A stretch of DNA of 64,000 nucleotides from Diphasiastrum complanatum (taxonomy: Eukaryota; Streptophyta; Lycopodiopsida; Lycopodiales; Lycopodiaceae), in the NCBI GenBank assembly GCA_029204225.1, contig CM055109.1, positions 25,666,723 to 25,730,722 on the forward strand, read 5' to 3'. Below the pieces are notes generated by a model. The model was not told the DNA's origin and did not search any database. It worked only from the letters and a program-made list of their open reading frames with translations. Each line of letters begins with the position of its first letter. Within the stretch, counting starts at the first letter, position 1. The translations under genes were made by a program, and so were the position numbers. Below are positions 1-11,600 of this stretch, in pieces.

Positions 1-354
1 ATTATAATTACAGTTTACAAGATGATTAGCAGCCGTTTAAATAAGATCCGTAGATCCGTTATTGGAGAAGGTCACTTGCGGTGGTCGACGGGATTCTGCA
101 AGTGCTCGTAGATGGTAACCTACGGGTTTTAACGACTCCCTTGCGGTTTGCGGTTTCTTGCGGTTTGCGGTTTGAGTCGTGCTTCTCCGTAAACATTGAT
201 TTAATAGTTCCCTTTGGTCACAGACCGTAGGCTGGCGATAGCTTTGTGGTTCTGACTGTTTCTTACTTTGCGTGTATTTCTGTAGATTGATTCTGAGATT
301 ATAATTCTTGAGAGTAGAAGGATGGCGAAGGAATGAGTTGGAGAAGATTAGAAT
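1..354. other. Unassigned left edge with a short tandem repeat
   Basis: No gene is recognised here. A 17-bp unit built from TTGCGGTTTGCGGTTTC is repeated about twice near 142-176. The homology to the copia RNase H region shared with the copy at 33.7 kb begins only near 355, so this stretch is either another repeat or rearranged element sequence. Confidence 0.4.
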
Positions 355-883
355 TCCAACACCAAGAACATCTGTTATGGAGGCAACCAATCTACAAATA
401 TTCTCGAAGGCTATAGAGATGCAGATTGGGCAGGAGATATCGATACCAGAAGGTCGACTTCTGAATTTATATTTTTATACAATCAAGGCCCAATTTTGTG
501 GAACAGCCAAAAACAGAACTCAGTAGCATTGTCATCAACCAAATTAGAATATATTGCTGCCACAAATGCTAACAAGGAGACAATCTGGCTAAGGCACCTG
601 CTAGCAGAAATCAACCTTGCACAGTCTCCAACGACCATTTTATGTGACAACCAAAGCACCATAGCTCTTTCTCTCAATCTGAGATTTCATTCTCGAAGCA
701 AGCATATAGAAATTAGGTATCGCTATTTAAGAGAGAAAGTGCAAAGTTAGAAAGTATCATTAGTCAACTGCAAGACAAAATTAATGGCGGCAGATTACTT
801 CACAAAGGCTCTATCTAAATAGCACCGTCTTAGATTCAACAACGTGTTAAATCTGAAGATCAAAGCTTTCCAGGATCCACATT
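355..883 (+). pseudogene. Ty1/copia RNase H, 3' end of pol (broken)
   Basis: This is the last part of a copia polyprotein, the RNase H domain that degrades RNA in RNA-DNA hybrids during reverse transcription. Readable motifs in order are DADWAGD (near 418), a region reading SVALSSTKLEYIAAT, DNQSTIAL and SKHIEIRYRYLREKV, the usual plant copia RNase H series. The frame shifts between about 360 and 490, a stop codon follows REKVQS at 750, and another interrupts the tail near 820, so it is dead. The tail reads DYFTKALSK and is followed directly by a polypurine tract and an LTR, which fixes the orientation. A related but more rearranged copy lies at 33.5-34.2 kb, and the same family appears at 62.3-63.5 kb. 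Confidence 0.85.
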
Positions 884-892
884 AAGGAGGAG
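884..892 (+). other. Polypurine tract of copia element
   Basis: The purine run AAGGAGGAG lies directly before a TGTTGGAA LTR start and after the RNase H tail. This is where the plus-strand primer would form. Confidence 0.7.
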
Positions 893-1557
893 TGTTGGAA
901 TTCGATGCTCAGTCGCATCTTGAAAGTTGTACAAAAACCCAGAAAAAGAAGGCTCGAATTTTTGAGTAGAAGATCGAAAAATTCAGGATCGAATTTTCTA
1001 GAAAATTTTCAATACCGGATCGACTCGAAAAATCCGTAATTTTTTGAGTCAGTGTATATTTTTGAGACATTGTATATTTTTGATACATTGTAAATTTCGA
1101 CACTGTCGGTTAGAAATCCAATCCGTGTTAACAGTTCGCTTACTTTGTACATTCAAAGGCGGTTGTAATAAATGAGGCAGATAACATTTAATGCTAATTA
1201 GATATTTAGCAAGTAGAAGATATTTTGTAATAGACAAATAAACTGTGGATAGGAAATTAGCTATAAAATAATCTTCATCAAAAATCTTCTTCTGATTTTT
1301 CGAGTTTTTTAGTAGCCATTGTTATCACGCTCAACAAGCTGAAGTTATTACTTCAAGCAATTGTACTCATTGTTGATATTAATCAAAGTGCAATTTCAGT
1401 CTCACTATTGTATCATTCATTTGCTCATCTGTATGAATCATTTATCTTGATTATTCTGCTACTAACTGTGGCGCTTCCGATCCTACACGCACCCGCTCGA
1501 GCTTCCGCTGACTAACGACCTCTTGATTTCCTCCGACTAATGCCAATATAGGTAACA
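893..1557 (+). mobile_element. 3' LTR of copia element (approximate right end)
   Basis: The LTR starts TGTTGGAA after the polypurine tract and plausibly ends GGTAACA at 1557, though the right end is uncertain. Its last 200 bp or so (about 1310-1510) resemble 63305-63510 at the other end of the window, so both belong to one copia family. Near 1045-1105 a short unit containing TGTATATTTTTGA is repeated about three times. At 950-1040 there are several near-palindromic TCGAAAATTTTCGA-like words. Confidence 0.65.
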
Positions 1558-2386
1558 TTTTTGTCCAACTTAGATAGTAGAAGAATTGCATGTGTGATGT
1601 TTTAAAATGTTGCTCATCCTGGATGAATGTGCATGCATGTAGCAGGCATCCTAAGAGTCAAGAGAGATATCGAATTGTCCACATGCACATTCAAGAACAA
1701 TGCATTTGGGATAATGATCCCATGTGGATCTTTATTGCACATCCTAAAATAGTTAGATAAGATAAAAACATGCATGTTTTTTGGACATCAAGAAGAGCTG
1801 GTGCATGCTTAAGTGTGTTTGTAATCAAAACTCTTCGAATCCTCAAGGAGTTGATCATCTTGGATAAGGTATCGGTCAGTTGAGAGTCTCTCTAATCCAA
1901 GGGTAGGGAATGCTCAGGACCGGACCAAAGCACAATGGAAAGTTGATGCTTCCACCAACTTTAGATTTTAGCAACACTACAAATGACAAGCAATTAGGTG
2001 CAAAATAGGATGCTCCTTAGATGAGCATCTAGGATGTGACCTATGTGGCTGCCACCCCAAAGAGAAAATTTCAAATGAAAGTTTGAAAATACGCCTTAGA
2101 CTTATCAAGACTGTGGGCGGGCCCTTTGTAATGCGAGTCCAGGACGTCAAATGCAAGATTCGAAACGACTTTGACCTTCAACGTTGACGCCCTAGGAAAT
2201 GGTTACGTTATATTATCGATTTGATAGGACGATTTGACGTTCACTGGCCGTCAAATTTGAAGGCCACGGGGCGCCATGGCAGGCTCGATCGATCCACCGC
2301 TACTCGCACAACAGGAAACAGAGAATCTCTGAAAGAGAAGACAAGAGATACACACGAGTAGGTGACAGATGCGATGATAAATCTTC
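1558..2386. other. Intergenic and presumed promoter region of the HSP90 gene
   Basis: No reading frame of interest was found. The stretch lies between the copia LTR and the chaperone start codon and must contain its promoter and leader. I looked for a CCAAT-N9-CCACG ER-stress element and did not find a convincing one; a lone CCACG lies near 2262. Confidence 0.5.
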
Positions 2387-2510
2387 GAAGAGAGAGCGAG
2401 ATTTTCAGATAATTTATGAGTTTGCGGATTGATCTGATGAGGGGGTGTTGAAGAGAGCGAGATTTTAGGATAATTTATGAGTTGGCTGATTGATCTGATG
2501 GAGGGGTGCT
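2387..2510. repeat. Tandem duplication (about 62 bp) in the HSP90 leader
   Basis: Two imperfect copies, at 2387-2449 and 2450-2510, each start GAAGAGAG and contain ATAATTTATGAGTT and GATTGATCTGATG. They sit about 90 bp before the start codon, probably within the 5' untranslated region. Confidence 0.75.
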
Positions 2511-2601
2511 GAAGAAATTCGATATCAACAGCTTCGGTGTCTATTATTTATGTGAAAAAAGAAAAGGTGAGACAGGAAGTGGTTGCTGAAGGTTTCTGAA
2601 G

Positions 2602-5600
2602 ATGAGTCGATATGGAGGTGCTGCAGTGGTGTGTGTGCTGCTAGCCCTGGCTTGTCTGCAAGGCCAAGGTAGTTTCAATTTCCTGGTCGTTATTCCGTGT
2701 TTAATTGTGTGATTGCTTTTTCGCATTTCAGTGTTGGAATGCTCTTCCGATAACAAGAGATTAAATTGTTTTTTTCCTTATCTGAACTTGTCTGGGTCTG
2801 TCATACAATCATCTCATATTATCTGTGATTCTTTAGCAGCTGATCCAAATCTGTTATGTTTCATGCACAGGACCTCAAGTTAGAGTCACTGCTCAAGAAG
2901 CTGAAGGCAAAGTGGACCTACCAAAGGTTGAAGAAGGTCTTGGTGCTATACCTGCTGCACTCGCCACTGATGCGCAAGTGGTACAAAGGTTTGGTTTGCT
3001 CTCTTATTCTGGCTCAATCAATCAAGACAGAGGCCCGTTTATTTGCTAAGTAAAATTATGAACTCTTCTTATTCGTCCGTTTCGTGGAGTCTGTGCTTTT
3101 GTTCGTGATATATTTTCGTGATATATTTGTTTTCCTGCCACAGTATTTGTATATTCTTGTGAACTTTCGGTCCTTTGTGCTCCTTTAGAGTCATTTATCA
3201 CTTGGTTAGCTTGACATCCAAAGTTTCTCTGGTCTCAAGTGCGTGCCTTCCCTTGGAAACCAAGAAGCCACAGTTGATCAACGTGTGAACGTTCAAGACC
3301 AAAGCCGGGGCTTGGTGACATATCTTGTTACTTTGGTATATGTGAGTGGACTTAAAGGAAACATGCTAATTCCAATAACGTTGAATGTCTGTTACGAGAA
3401 AGACTCATTGCCTCTGGCCTTATAATTTGTCAGGGAATCCGAATCCATTTCGGCAAAGACGTTGAGGTCCCATGCAGAGAAATTTGAGTTCCAGGCGGAG
3501 GTGTCAAGGTTGATGGATATTATAATCAACTCATTATACAGTAACAGGGACATTTTCCTTCGAGAACTCATCTCAAATGCCTCGGATGTAAGTTGCTGGG
3601 TGACAATTCAGGCTCTATATAATCATTGTCCAAGTATATGGTCGATCAGTTACAATGTTCTCTTTGTACTGAAATTGTTCATAAAGAACTTGGAATTATA
3701 CTCCATTTTTGTAAATATGTATTTACCTAGGTGAATGCAAATTTGCCTTTAAGTTGATGTATCTTTAGTCAGTATAACTGGATTTAATAAAACTCTGTGC
3801 CAAATTTCGTTGTGCTTGTCAGGAGAATGCAGGGTTTATTTGTAAATTATATATCCTCTCTAAGTGTAGTCAGTCTGATTTATTGTATATGACTTATTCA
3901 CTTTAGGCTCTGGATAAGATACGTTTCTTATCTCTCACTGATAAGGCTGTTCTTGGAGAAGGTGATGATGCAAAGCTTGAGATTAAGGTGAGCAGCCATG
4001 GATTTATTACATACTTTGAGCATCTCTTGGTTGTCAATTAGTTTATGACCCTGCAAGAATGACATTGTTTGTGAACTTTTTAGTCTAGATATGTTTAAAT
4101 CTGTTTTGCCTTTTATTGAATTCAAGATGGTGTTGCTTTATTGACCACAAGCTCTGACTACATCTATGCAATTCTTAGTTTTATGATTACACTGCCAAAA
4201 TGTTACTTTGTTTTTTCATTTGGATAAAATAGCATAGCAAAGCTTAGGCTGCTATTGAACTGCAAGTTGGCAAACTACAAAATAATAAAAAGGTTAGTGT
4301 CAAATCTGCTCTGCTTTCTGTCGAGAAAGTTTTGAAATTAGATGCTGACTGTTATCTGGTTGTTTTGCTAAAAGATTAAATTAGATAAAGACAAGAAGAT
4401 CCTTACAATCAGAGACCGAGGCATTGGTATGACAAAAGAGGATCTCATCAAAAACCTTGGTACAATCGCCAAATCTGGAACAGCAGGTGATTGCATTCAA
4501 ATCTTTTACTGCAATCAGATTCAGTATAAAGTTTTGGTTCAAATCATCTACTGTAATCAGTTGGAAAAATATTTGGGTTGAGATAAAGGAGCCACTTGCT
4601 ATGTGAATTTTGTCATTTCTTGGTTGCTTATAAGTACTGAACTGTTAGCTGGTTTCGAGTCACTTCTGTTGGCAGCTGAATTTTATAACAACATGATGAT
4701 TTATGACATGAGTTAGTTTGCTAACAATTGCTTGTGGGTATAGCATTTTTGGATAAAATGCAGACTAGTGGGGATTTGAACTTGATTGGCCAGTTTGGTG
4801 TTGGATTTTACTCCGTCTATTTGGTTGCTGATTATGTGGAGGTCATCAGCAAACACAGTGATGATAAACAGTAAGTTGGAAGTTTCATCCTGCTAAATTT
4901 TTGCAATTCTTCTTTTTTCATGCATCTATCTCATACATTTAATTATTATAAAAACAATTAAGGGTGTTGGTCACTAACTTGCACTTGGTTCGGTTCCAGA
5001 AAACTGGATACACAGTGAATTTTTAATTTTCGTTTTTTTTAAGGGTGAAAAAGAAAGCGCCTAGAGGCTGTAAAAAAGTTTAAAATGCATTGTAAAAGTT
5101 TGTAGATTGTGAAATGGACTATTAGTGATGCATGGTGTAGATTTCCTTACAGTCCAGTTTATTGTCCTAGTTTACAATTAGACACATTGAGCTACTTGCA
5201 TGTAGAGTAATTAGTTATTCTAGAATTCATTTAAAGAATTCTAAACTTAAACAAATTGATATCAATTATGACACAATGACGCATATTGAAGGGGTTTAGC
5301 ATACACGAAGCACTTAGCAAGGTAGCATACTAAACTTGAAACTTGAAACTTGTAAGTGATCACGATTTACATGATACAGAAACATGGAAAATGATCCAAA
5401 TTCCACACATGCCTCATGAGAAAGATCAATATGTCACAAACCATATATCATGTCATATGATAAGGAGTGGGCTAATGGCTAAGTGCATGAGTCTGATAGA
5501 TAGACAATGGCCTCAGAGGCTCATTTGACATGAAAATAAACCCTACGTCTCTATGACTCGGAGGCATTATGATCAAATGAAGATTCCTCCTCATCACTGC

Positions 5601-8600
5601 CACTAGTGAACGAGTAGGAACATTGGGGATCCTCCTCAAGGATGCATCGTTGTCTCCCTGAACCTTTGCCTATGCTTCTCCCTCTAGGTCTACTAAGGCC
5701 TGCTCCCTTTGCCTGAGATACTATTGGCCGCACCTAACAAGTCTATGGCTCAATGTGCAAATCTATCAGGCCTACCTTAGGCCTACTCCTCTTTGCGTAT
5801 AGGTAATGTAGACTTGGCCTGTGTCTCGACATTGAGATCAACAAACCCCACATCGTCACGAATGTCCATCTCTATCACATCATCCAGGGCCTCCTCCTCA
5901 TCTCCCTCAGCCTCATCCCCACCATCCTTTGCATCAGGATTCGGCCCTAGCCTTGGACCTTGTGGTCCTGCACTGCTTCTTATCATGACATGCTAATTGC
6001 CAATGATACTTTGAAAAGATATCATCAGTTGCAGCCTTTGTTTGTGCATAGACTGTTGCAGTGTCTATGGATTTAAGGAACTCCTCGGGGTTCACTTGTC
6101 AAGGTGTACCATGTTTCTACATGTGCCCAACTGACGTCAAGCTGGTGGTGTAGTAAATTAATCTGTACAGCTGGGGAATGTTGAGCCTGTTACGTCTCTT
6201 TGTGTGCATAGGAGACCAGTTTCGCTCACAAGCCGAATCTAAACAATCCTGAGCAAGGATGCGAGTGGCACGAGTAGTAATGTTTGGGCCAAATTTGCCT
6301 ACTTGTTACAACTCCCTAGGATCATCGACTACCTTGAAGGTTCCGCACACCCCATACCCGTGACGACGCACCGTAACTGCCCAACCATAGGGTCACAACC
6401 GACCCACCCCCATGCCCTGGAGCAATCGACATAATCATGCCCGGTCAAGCCTCCTACGATAACTGGCGTCCCATACCACCAGCCATCGCACTCGGCTTTT
6501 CCTAGCACACATCTCCTGGCCTGAAGATACATCCTAGCTCATGCACGTGCTCTCCATCCACCAACTCCCGGGTAGACTGAGTGAATGGAAAGAGGGAGAC
6601 CCCACCACTATATAGGCATAGCACAGTGGGTCCCATCAAGCACGGTCATGCCGGCGACACGTGACCACCTAGGATGGTGACGCGTGGCACCTAGACATGT
6701 CGATAACTCCAGTCCTGCGTCATGCCCCTTGCGAGGCCGTCACTGAAGGGCGTACCATTATGGTACATAACATTCCCCCCCCCAATAAAAACTCCTTTCT
6801 ATGGAAAGAAACCAGGGAATCTAAGTCTTAAATCATCCTCCTTCTCCCAGGTGTCCTCATCATCTGACTTACTTTTCCAACGAATTAGATGTTCAAAAAT
6901 CAAACGATTTCTCAACTGATGTCGACGAGTATCCATGATCATTTCCGGTTCATGGGGTACAAAAGCAGTCAAATCCTCCAATAGAACTAGATCATCTGTG
7001 GGAAGCAGGTCATCTTTCCCACCAAGTCGTTCCTTTAAACGACTAACATGGAATACAGGATGAACCCTAGTTCCAACAAGGAGTTCTAGTCTATAAGCAG
7101 CCTTACCAATCTTGTTTAGAACTTTGAAAGGACCGCTAAGACGTGGAGATAACTTCGGACATTTCCCCGTTCGAAGTGTCTTAGAGTCCTTGGGGATTCT
7201 AAGATACACCCAATCACTGATCTCAAACTCTCGAGGTGTGCGACTTCGGTTGGCATAGAACTGGGCTCTATCTTGAGCCGATCTAATGCTTTCCCTAGCC
7301 ACCTGCAACATTTCCTGCATATCATGCAAGAAATCCGTTGCAGCTTGAATCTTGAGACCTTTGAGTCCAACGGAGATAGGGGAACGAGGCTGAAAGCCGT
7401 ACAAGAGCATAAAAGGACTAAAACCAGTGGCAGAATGTTTCATACTATTGTATGTGAACTCAACCATTGGGAGATACTTTTCCCAATCTGATTGTCGCCT
7501 GTATGTGCGAAGCATATCTTCCATCGACTGGTTGACACGTTCGGTCTGACCATCGGTTTCTGGGTGATCCGTAGACGATAGACTTAAAGTAGTTTCCAGT
7601 CTTTCAAAGTCCGCCTGTCAGAACTTGCCAGTGAACTTGGAATCACGATCACTAACAATATCGTTTGGCAATCCATACAACCTGAACAACTTTTCAACGA
7701 AGAGTTGAGCAAGTTCAGAAGCTTTGACAATAGTTTTTGTTGGAATAAACTGTGCCATTTTGGTTAGCCTGTCAACTACTACCCAAATAGCATCGTGACC
7801 CTTCCCAGACTTGGTAAGTTCGACCACAAAATCCATGGAAATACTTTTCCATTTCTTATTGGGAATTTCTAATGGATGCAGCAGACCAGCTGCTTTGAGT
7901 CTTTCCGCTTTATTTATCTGGCATTGTTCATACTTTTGAACGTATGCCTCGACGTGACCTTTCATTTTTGGCCAATAAAATTCTCTCTTAACAAGGTCAA
8001 GCGTCCTCTGTATACCAGGGTGTCCCGCGCTGGGGCTATGTGATGCCACCTTATTGTTAAAAATTGAATATCATCAAAAAAATGGCATAATATACTCGAA
8101 AATGAAGATATGAGTTGGTTAAGTATAAATCATGAAGAGGCCTAAGTCATTTTTTGGGAATATATTTTCTAAGTACTTGCCTTGTAATTAAGGGCAAAAC
8201 TTTTAATAAGAAAGACATTTCCTTGGATAACCTTTCCTAGCTCGTCCACACGAAACGACTAGATACGAAAAGACATGTTAAACTAGAGTAATTTTAACTC
8301 TTAGTTAAATATACCTTTCATGGTATAATTGAACGTATACATAGTCTAATTGTTAACTAGACCCTTTCGTGGGAGCGACGCACCTATTGTTTAAGAGGTG
8401 TGTTTGTTCGCCCCGTAGAATATATATAGATCTCACACTTCAGTCTTGAGCATCGAGAGAGAAGAGTTTATGCATATGTAAGAAGTGAATAGAGTTCTGT
8501 GAGTTATTCTCTCTTATCTCTGTTCTCCGCACTGCTGAGTGTGAGTGATCTTGAGTCTGCTAACAATCTCTAACGCATTACATGAATTACTCTCTGATCA

Positions 8601-11600
8601 GACAGACTCTCTAGTGCATTACAGTCGTTTGCTGTGTATCCGTAAAGCATGCGTTAAAGAACTGTCTTAAAATCATCTTATTCGTCTGTCGCGAATACTT
8701 TCTTTTCGACACTCGAATAACGACTATCTTTGGTTCAGTCTAGCACGATCATTGAATAAAGCTGTATGTATACATATGAGATGACAGTCCCTGTCTGAAG
8801 AATTGAGTCTTTGATCTGTTTTCCTGATTGTCACTGACATAAGTTTCTAACGTGCTCTGAAAGCATTCGTGTTCTTTAACCGTTACTTTGGATTTTAGTT
8901 GTTGAGGACTTCTGTCTAGAAACGAACAGTTCGCGAACACGATTAATTAATTGTCTGTACAATCGTGAATACATCGAACATTTCTCGACTCTTGGTTGAC
9001 ACCTTAATCAGCCAGAGTGTAGTGTAGTACTCTGATAACATCTCATCTGTAGAACGCGTTTCATTCGATTTGATAGAGGCCAGATTATTGTTCTGAAAAT
9101 TATCAACACCACACATCCAAATATAAGTAATACTGGTTACTTTTTAATGTCTGTCGACAACCAGAATAACACTCAAAACCACTTGTCATAAATTCTACCA
9201 AAAACATAACTTTCTAACACTGTCCTCTATGGGAACGACACTATTTGCTACAAAATCTATATTAACCTTGTTGGTATAATACGACATATACCAATTTTTG
9301 GCACCGTTGCTGGGGATAGTTTAGGAAAGTTATAAGAAATCAGACAAATCCTTCTCCATCTCTAGTGTATGAATCCAGATTAGAACGATACCGTAAGCTT
9401 AGAGAGGAATTTTTACGAAGACAAAGTGAGAGTACTAGTCGAAAAAATCTAGACGAAATCACTGCCCAGTTACTTGAACTCCTAATTAGCTTCGGTATGG
9501 AGGGTCCTGCTGCACGTTTCACTTCTATGTCAAAAATTAAATACGATTATTTTAAAGGGACTTCTTCCGACGATGCAGATAGCTATGTCTCACAATTTGA
9601 GTCAATAGCTAATGCAAATAATGAAGGTACTGACGTAGACAAACTACGGATCTTCCCTGGTCTGCTAAGAAAGTAGGCGCGCATCTGGTACAGTCAAGTT
9701 GAACCAGGCCGTGTAGGAACCTGGTACCTGCTGAAAGATGCGTTTCTGAACCAGTTTAGAGAAATCGGTTACAAATCAAGAATTCTCGGACGTCTGAACA
9801 ATGTTCAGAAGAAGAGTAAAGAATCCCTTCGCAAATATACACGAAAGGTTAAAAGTCTCATAGGAAAACTAACCGGTGTATATCCCGTTGATATGCAGAT
9901 CGAATGGTTTTTGGCTGGTTTACAACCAAAGATTGATCGGTATTGCAGACAAGGGGACATGACCTCCTTAGCAGCAGTAATAGCTAGTGCCGAAAATTTC
10001 GAGACCTTGAAACTATCACGAAAGTGACGATCAACTAAGAAATCTCGAAAGTCGAAGACTGATTCTAGTGACAGCGAGGATGATTCAGATTCTGATTCAA
10101 GTACCAGTTCTTCAAGTTCGAAATCTGAAAGCAGCGATTCATCAGAATCAAAAGCTGACAAAGGAGAGAGAAAGAATAAACGACGAACTAAACGAAAGGA
10201 CGACACGAAAGTTGTCGAGGATAAGTCGTCAACTTCTATAGTTGAAAAGCTTTGGAAGAGTAATATGGCTGACCTTAATAAAAAGTTTAATGATTTGAAA
10301 GTCCAGATCTCTGAAGTTGCAGATAAAAAACCGAAAGCATCTTCTTCCAACTTAGGAATGTGGTGTACGAAATGTGGAACTTCAGGACACACTACGGAAG
10401 ACTGCACCACTGTGAATGTCAAATATATTGAAGATCCTGCCCAGGAGGTACTTTTTATTTTTCAAAATGATGCGACTACTAACTATGTTCAAGGTACTGC
10501 AGCATCAGCCCAGCAAGACAAACCAAAGTTCGCACCAAGAAGACATAATCCTCCTTTGTTGGACCAGCGAAGTCTCAAACCGTGACTAAACCAGTGTCGG
10601 GCAACTGCTATAACTGTGGAGAGCCGGGACATTTTTCACCTGACTGTCCTCAGCCGTGAAAGCCGATTGGTTATGTACCGTTATGCTCGAATTGCAGAGA
10701 GCCTGGTCACAAGTATCCTGACTGCCCTCAGCCGCAGAAGCTGCAACCCAAATATCAGTATGTAGCAACACCAGGTGCTGCAGACTCGAAAACGAAAGCT
10801 TCGACTGATGTTGTTGTGCAGAGAATTGACGTTATTGAAGAAAAATTGGCGAAGACAGAAGATCAGTCCTGGACAAGTGACGTGGAGAAATTATTCAAAG
10901 TCACAACGAGAAGCAAAAGCTCCTCAAAACCTGACCAAAAATCTTCGATGAAGCGCAGAAAGTCCTTTAAGAAGAAATCTTCTAGTAAAACGACGAACAA
11001 ATCTACGACTAAGGAAGATCTTAAAGATGACCCCGACTATGACCGCGATGCTGCAAAGTTATTTGCAAAAGATATCTCAGCAGAGGCGAAAGAAATTATC
11101 AACGCTGAACTTCAGTCAGCTGCTGCAGAGAAGGTGGTCACTTTCGAGGAAGGGGACGACGAAATCACGAAGACGAAATTGTCTAGTGCGGTTATTGATA
11201 AGCCAATCTCGAAATCGAAGACAAAGGACTATGATATTGTGACTGATATTGGATCTCTTCGTCCGAACATTACGTTTGAGCAGCTGTTGGCAAATAACAC
11301 TTATTACAGAAAGCAACTGAAAGGTCTTTCTGCACCGAAAAAGAAGAAAAAAGTTTCTTTGCTTGATGCTGGTGTTCTGTCTATTGATTTAGGTGATCTC
11401 GGTGCACCTGAAATTGATATTACCATTGCGGGATGCCTGATCGAAAAAGTGCCAATTGACTCTGGTTCCAGTGTGAACATAATAACAGAAGACACAGCTC
11501 ATGCTTTGGGGCTAACTGACATTCAACCGACACAGCAAAACATCAAGTTAGCTGATTCGACACGACGAAAACCTGTTGGAGAACTGAAGGATGTCACTGT

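Noticed and set aside
2200-2600. ER-stress promoter element upstream of the HSP90 gene
   Set aside because: Only an isolated CCACG was found, without a correctly spaced CCAAT.
3928-4125. Minus-strand open frame within HSP90 introns
   Set aside because: It overlaps exon 4 and intron 4 of the chaperone on the other strand and has no motif; chance frame.
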